A DNA stretch of 64,000 bases from Panicum virgatum (Eukaryota > Streptophyta > Magnoliopsida > Poales > Poaceae): the NCBI RefSeq assembly GCF_016808335.1, contig NC_053137.1, positions 11,210,506-11,274,505 of the forward strand, given 5' to 3'. A program made the position numbers and the translations under genes. Each line of letters starts with the position of its first letter. The stretch's first letter is position 1. Below, piece by piece: positions 60,354-64,000 of this stretch. The notes beneath the pieces were generated by a model that saw nothing but the letters and a program-made list of their open reading frames with translations, was not told the DNA's origin and made no database searches.

Positions 60354-62207
60354 TATATTTTACATGTATATTATGCTTGAAATAAACTTCGTATTAAGTT
60401 TCTTTAAGTTTATATTCCTTCTTGTGACCTTGTGACGCCACCCTGACATATAGAGCCAAGAACTCCATGCCATAGTTTTATAAGCATCTAAAAAATTGAC
60501 ACTTCACAATTTTGATTGGACCAACACAACTGAGAGCATGGTTCTAGTCTTCTAGAGGAACACAATTAATCCATTACAAGGAAGTCCTGAGTGCATACAC
60601 GTACCTCACAGTGCATGACTCTCAAGCATGTATGCGTATGTCAGCTTGAAAATGCATTTACAGTTTTTCAAACATGTTCGAAAGAATAGTTGTCATCATC
60701 GGCAATACGCAATATATTTGATACATAGGTGACCACTAGTCCACCACGCATGTCTAGCTTTAGTTTTTCACACATACTACAGAATAAGAATTTTTATTTT
60801 GCAATGAGTCAGCCAACCAGTAAAATGGGTACACTTGTAGAGCTCTTTTACAATGTTTGTAAATACCAATGGGTACTTTCAGGTACTTTTACCTTGAATT
60901 TTTACCGTTGATCTATGGAAGATATTAATAAAAATTAAATTATTATTCAGTCCCACTTTTTTATACTTGGTCCTATATTTTGGAAGTACCAGGTACTTTA
61001 TCCTAGGTACTTTGGGGTACTTCTTACCTTCACCACCGTAGGATTTTATCAGATGGACGACTTCTATTTTTTCAATCACTGTAAGCCCAACCCGACGAGA
61101 TATATATGTTACTGAAATCAATAATTCACATCAACTTATTATGTCAAGCTATTTAGAAACATTAGCTTATATGATGTGGTATGTTGCACTGATGAAAAGA
61201 TGCGAGATATCCCTAGCACTTTGTAGAAATTGAAAGGATATACCTGATAAGGGTTTCAACTTCAGGGGATATATTGTTATTATGGTTGGGAGGTACCGTC
61301 TGGTACCTGTTGTGCAGAATTTTTCTGACCGTTGACCTGATTGTGTAAATTTTTAAAAAAAATCTAGGCTCCTTTCGAGCCTCCATGTGAAGCCAACTCA
61401 GATCCTAAAAAAATTCTAAAAGTTCTCACAAAAATTAAAAACATCCGACTAACAATCCGACAACTCTAATCATAATAGTCATTGGATCTGTTATCTTTCA
61501 TAATAAATTACCCACCTTTGCCATTATAAAAATAGACTAAAATAGCCCCCTAAATATGTATCAAAATTACCCATCTATGATATTATAAAAATATAAAGTA
61601 ATACCCTATTCTTTGTGTAAATTACCTACCTATGTTATTATAACAATAATGCAAATAATCCCCTAAATTTACCTATAAATTATCTAATTATGTCATTATT
61701 AAAACTTAAAGTAACCCCTAAATCCGAATCTAAATTATATAAGTATAACAAAATATTAAAGTGCATCAATATAAACTTCTAAATTACTATTTCTATCATT
61801 ATTAATATACTATTTATATTTTTGTTTATATAAAAATACGACCCACTATATGTGTCACCATGTATTCATGTATAATGGAAGAGATAAGAATACCAATTCA
61901 CAAACAAATGGTTCAATTAAATAATATCAAACACACATGGAGGTGAGATACAAAATGAAATTTATTGCAACTAGATAATGATAAATATACATTTTAGAGT
62001 ATGTGTTAGAATTTAATAGATGAAAGAGGACGTGAGATAGATAATTAAATTATTAGCTTTAAATCTTTTTTATATTAGTTCTAATTAGCTCGTGTAGAAG
62101 CACAGGTTGATATGCTAGTTAAATTAATATCGATACGGGTCCCATCGTTTTTGGTATTGGTCACACAAATTTGGTACCTTTTTCTAGGTACCTCTTGGTA
62201 TCTCTTT
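60354..62207. other. Intergenic, no gene seen
   Basis: A/T-rich, single-copy within this window. Repeated GGTACCT/AGGTACC-containing stretches at about 60840-61020, 61270-61320 and 62140-62200 hint at an interrupted, unidentified repeat. Confidence 0.4.
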
Positions 62208-62718
62208 GGAAAAAGTTCAATTTACTCCCCTCAACTATAGCCAAAGTCTGAATAACTCCCTAAACTATAACTTAGTTCAATTTACCCCCCTAAACTATGT
62301 CATTTAGTTTATTTTACCCAATAACATAATTTATCTTTTTTGTTTCTCCATACACAAGTTGAATTTTAATTTCAAATTTTATAGGATAGTAGTGGACATC
62401 ACAATGCATATTTAGAAAAAGTTTTATAATTTTCCCTGTTAGTTTTCATATAATTTTAAACTCCAACAATTAATTTATTATTAAATATCCTAACCTATCA
62501 AAATAATGACAAAAAATTATGATTTATTTTTCTAACATTGTTTATGGTGTGTACTATTATTTTCTAAAATTTCAACAGAGAAATGAAAAAGACAAATTAT
62601 AGTAGGGGGTAATTTGAACCAAATGGATAGTTTGAGGGGTAAAATGAATCAAATAATAGTTTAGGGGGGTTATCCAGACTTTGGCTATAGTTGAGGGGGA
62701 GTAATTTAGACTTTTTCC
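62208..62718. mobile_element. Mutator-like MITE, GGAAAAAGT family
   Basis: 511 bp, ends GGAAAAAGTTCAATTTAC... and inverse, with TATCTCTTT (62199-62207) and TATCTCTTA (62719-62727) as a 9-bp target duplication with one mismatch. Arms are complementary over about 100 bp (CCCCTCAACTATAG). Non-coding. Confidence 0.75.
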
Positions 62719-62919
62719 TATCTCTTATATCTTAACAAATGATTTTAGCGCAATGAATGATCCAGCTTTTAGTATCTCTATATTTTTTTGCTTATCATTA
62801 TCGCGAGCAGATTTGAAAGAGCTGTCATTTTCCGGGGTTCTTGTTTTTTACAATGGCCTGTATTTGACCTACCTCTCTGATTCATACACTGACTGTGTTG
62901 GACAACAATTCAGCAAACA

Positions 62920-63160
62920 CTACGAAAGTAAAACAATATACTGGCCAGAGAAGAAGCTGATCAAGTGATCATACGGATCTGCATCCGACTGGAGATTGAA
63001 GAACTTCTCACCGTTAACTCTGAATGAAGTGACCCTGAACGTTTCACAGGCACGATGAGTTGCTATTGGCCCACAGCAGTACAGCACGAATGGCTCTTCG
63101 AGGTTGAAGGGATAGACCTTCCAAAACCAAACCGTGCCATAAGTGCACTTGATAGCACTC
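62920..63160 (-). CDS. Possible C-terminal exon of an unrecognised gene
   Basis: After an AG acceptor near 63160 the minus strand reads one open frame of about 79 codons ending in TAG at 62920-62922. It includes GTVWFWKVYPFNLEEPFVLY, GPIATHRACETFRV and NLQSDADPYDHLISFF. Its balanced amino-acid use looks coding, but I do not recognise the family. Upstream exons could not be identified between 63160 and the window end, and the gene may continue to the right. Confidence 0.35.
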
Positions 63161-64000
63161 TGCTAACAGCCTTCCAATGAAGATCCTCAGATCAAATTGT
63201 ACGATGATGCAGCTAGGTAACAAACAGAGGTCTGTACTACAGAGGAATATGAACCTTAGGATCTGAAATGTCATTGAGAAATGATCTTGCATACTCTCCT
63301 ATTCTACATGCAACAATTACTTAACATAATTTTTGCGTGATTGACTAATCAACAACTGTTTAGACTGAGGAGGGTTGTCTGCTTGTCAGACAGAAAACGT
63401 CCCTTAGGACATCAGTGGTACTATCAATGGGCAAACATGTAAGACTATAACTTTTTTTACAACGTTGCAGGAATGGCAATGTAACGAAGGCATGCGGTCA
63501 ATCAATCGATGAATCGGTGTTTCGGTGCCTCTTTAGATCCTGCAGGTACACTGGTCCCTGATGGCCTGACGAGAGCCAAAGTTAAGTTCCTGTCTTGACG
63601 ATTACTGCAAAGATTTAGCCAGTCGCCTTTTTATGTTTCGATTGGTACGGAGGTAGTACTTATATTGGAGGATTGCACTTGTCTCCAGGAATAATCTAGC
63701 AGATCCATATGAGCATCAATAAGGACGAATAACGTGCAAGGCCACTATCTGCTTCACCTTCCACGAGTGTCAATGAAAAAGCTCAGCATAAACAGCAGCA
63801 ATAGGCTGGCTCGGGATCGAACTTCTTTTGGATTACCATCTTGGTATTGGCATTCAGATAGCACAACAAAATCCAGCCTAACTGTGAATAAATTCTAGGC
63901 TTATGAGGAATCCAGTCCAGATAGGTCCTCCCAACCAAAGATCTCCTGCAGCATATGCCACATGAATGTTGCACTCATCTAACATATGGTTGGCTGACAT
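63161..64000. other. Right edge of window, no gene supported
   Basis: Non-repetitive sequence, possibly upstream parts of the gene suggested at 62920-63160. Short minus-strand frames at 63783-63974 have no recognised domain. Confidence 0.4.

Overview
The window is plant nuclear DNA, almost certainly from a grass (Poaceae, probably panicoid). It holds intron-bearing genes with GC-rich first exons and many nested grass-type transposons: Tourist and Stowaway MITEs, Mutator-like elements with 9-bp target duplications, a Helitron, a Copia-type LTR element and a PIF/Harbinger remnant. I see no bacterial, organellar or viral genes and no CRISPR array.

Largest structure: positions 1-15639 and 40042-59795 are two direct copies of one segment, about 1% different by eye outside insertions. 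Copy 1 stops inside a Mutator-like MITE at 15639 and abuts a 5'-truncated Harbinger gene at 15640. At the matching point of copy 2 (59795) the MITE is whole, with its target duplication. The simplest reading is a tandem duplication: 15640-59795 is one complete unit of about 44 kb, and 1-15639 is the right end of the preceding unit, whose left part lies before this window.

Genes of the complete unit, left to right: an HROB-type homologous-recombination OB-fold gene (26053-28678, +, 5 exons); a BTB/POZ gene like Arabidopsis At4g08455 (29885-32174, -, 2 exons); and an NRAMP1-like metal transporter (35266-43886, -). The transporter has 13 exons and reads through as 520 aa with every splice site intact. 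Its 5-kb intron 6 carries, on the opposite strand, an intronless 506-aa open frame that is a diverged, shortened coatomer beta-COP, probably a retrogene. The partial first unit shows only exons 1-6 of the sister NRAMP gene (2370-3826, -).

Transposons fill most of the rest and lie close to promoters. Two 1-kb hairpin Mutator-like MITEs sit just upstream of HROB. A 2.3-kb MULE carrying a Myb/SANT-like gene sits about 170 bp upstream of the BTB start. A 6.5-kb degenerate Copia element sits about 0.7 kb upstream of the copy-2 NRAMP start only. Copy 1 alone has a 2.2-kb MULE with a MuDR N-terminal gene; the matching empty site is intact in copy 2. A minus-strand Helitron (22650-23679) carries what looks like a fragment of a ferredoxin-thioredoxin reductase variable-chain gene.

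The three ordinary genes (metal transport, recombination, BTB adaptor) have no evident functional link. The interest lies in the duplication, the nested retrogene, and a MULE family that seems to have carried two convergent genes. All calls come from reading the sequence and recalled family motifs; no database search was run.
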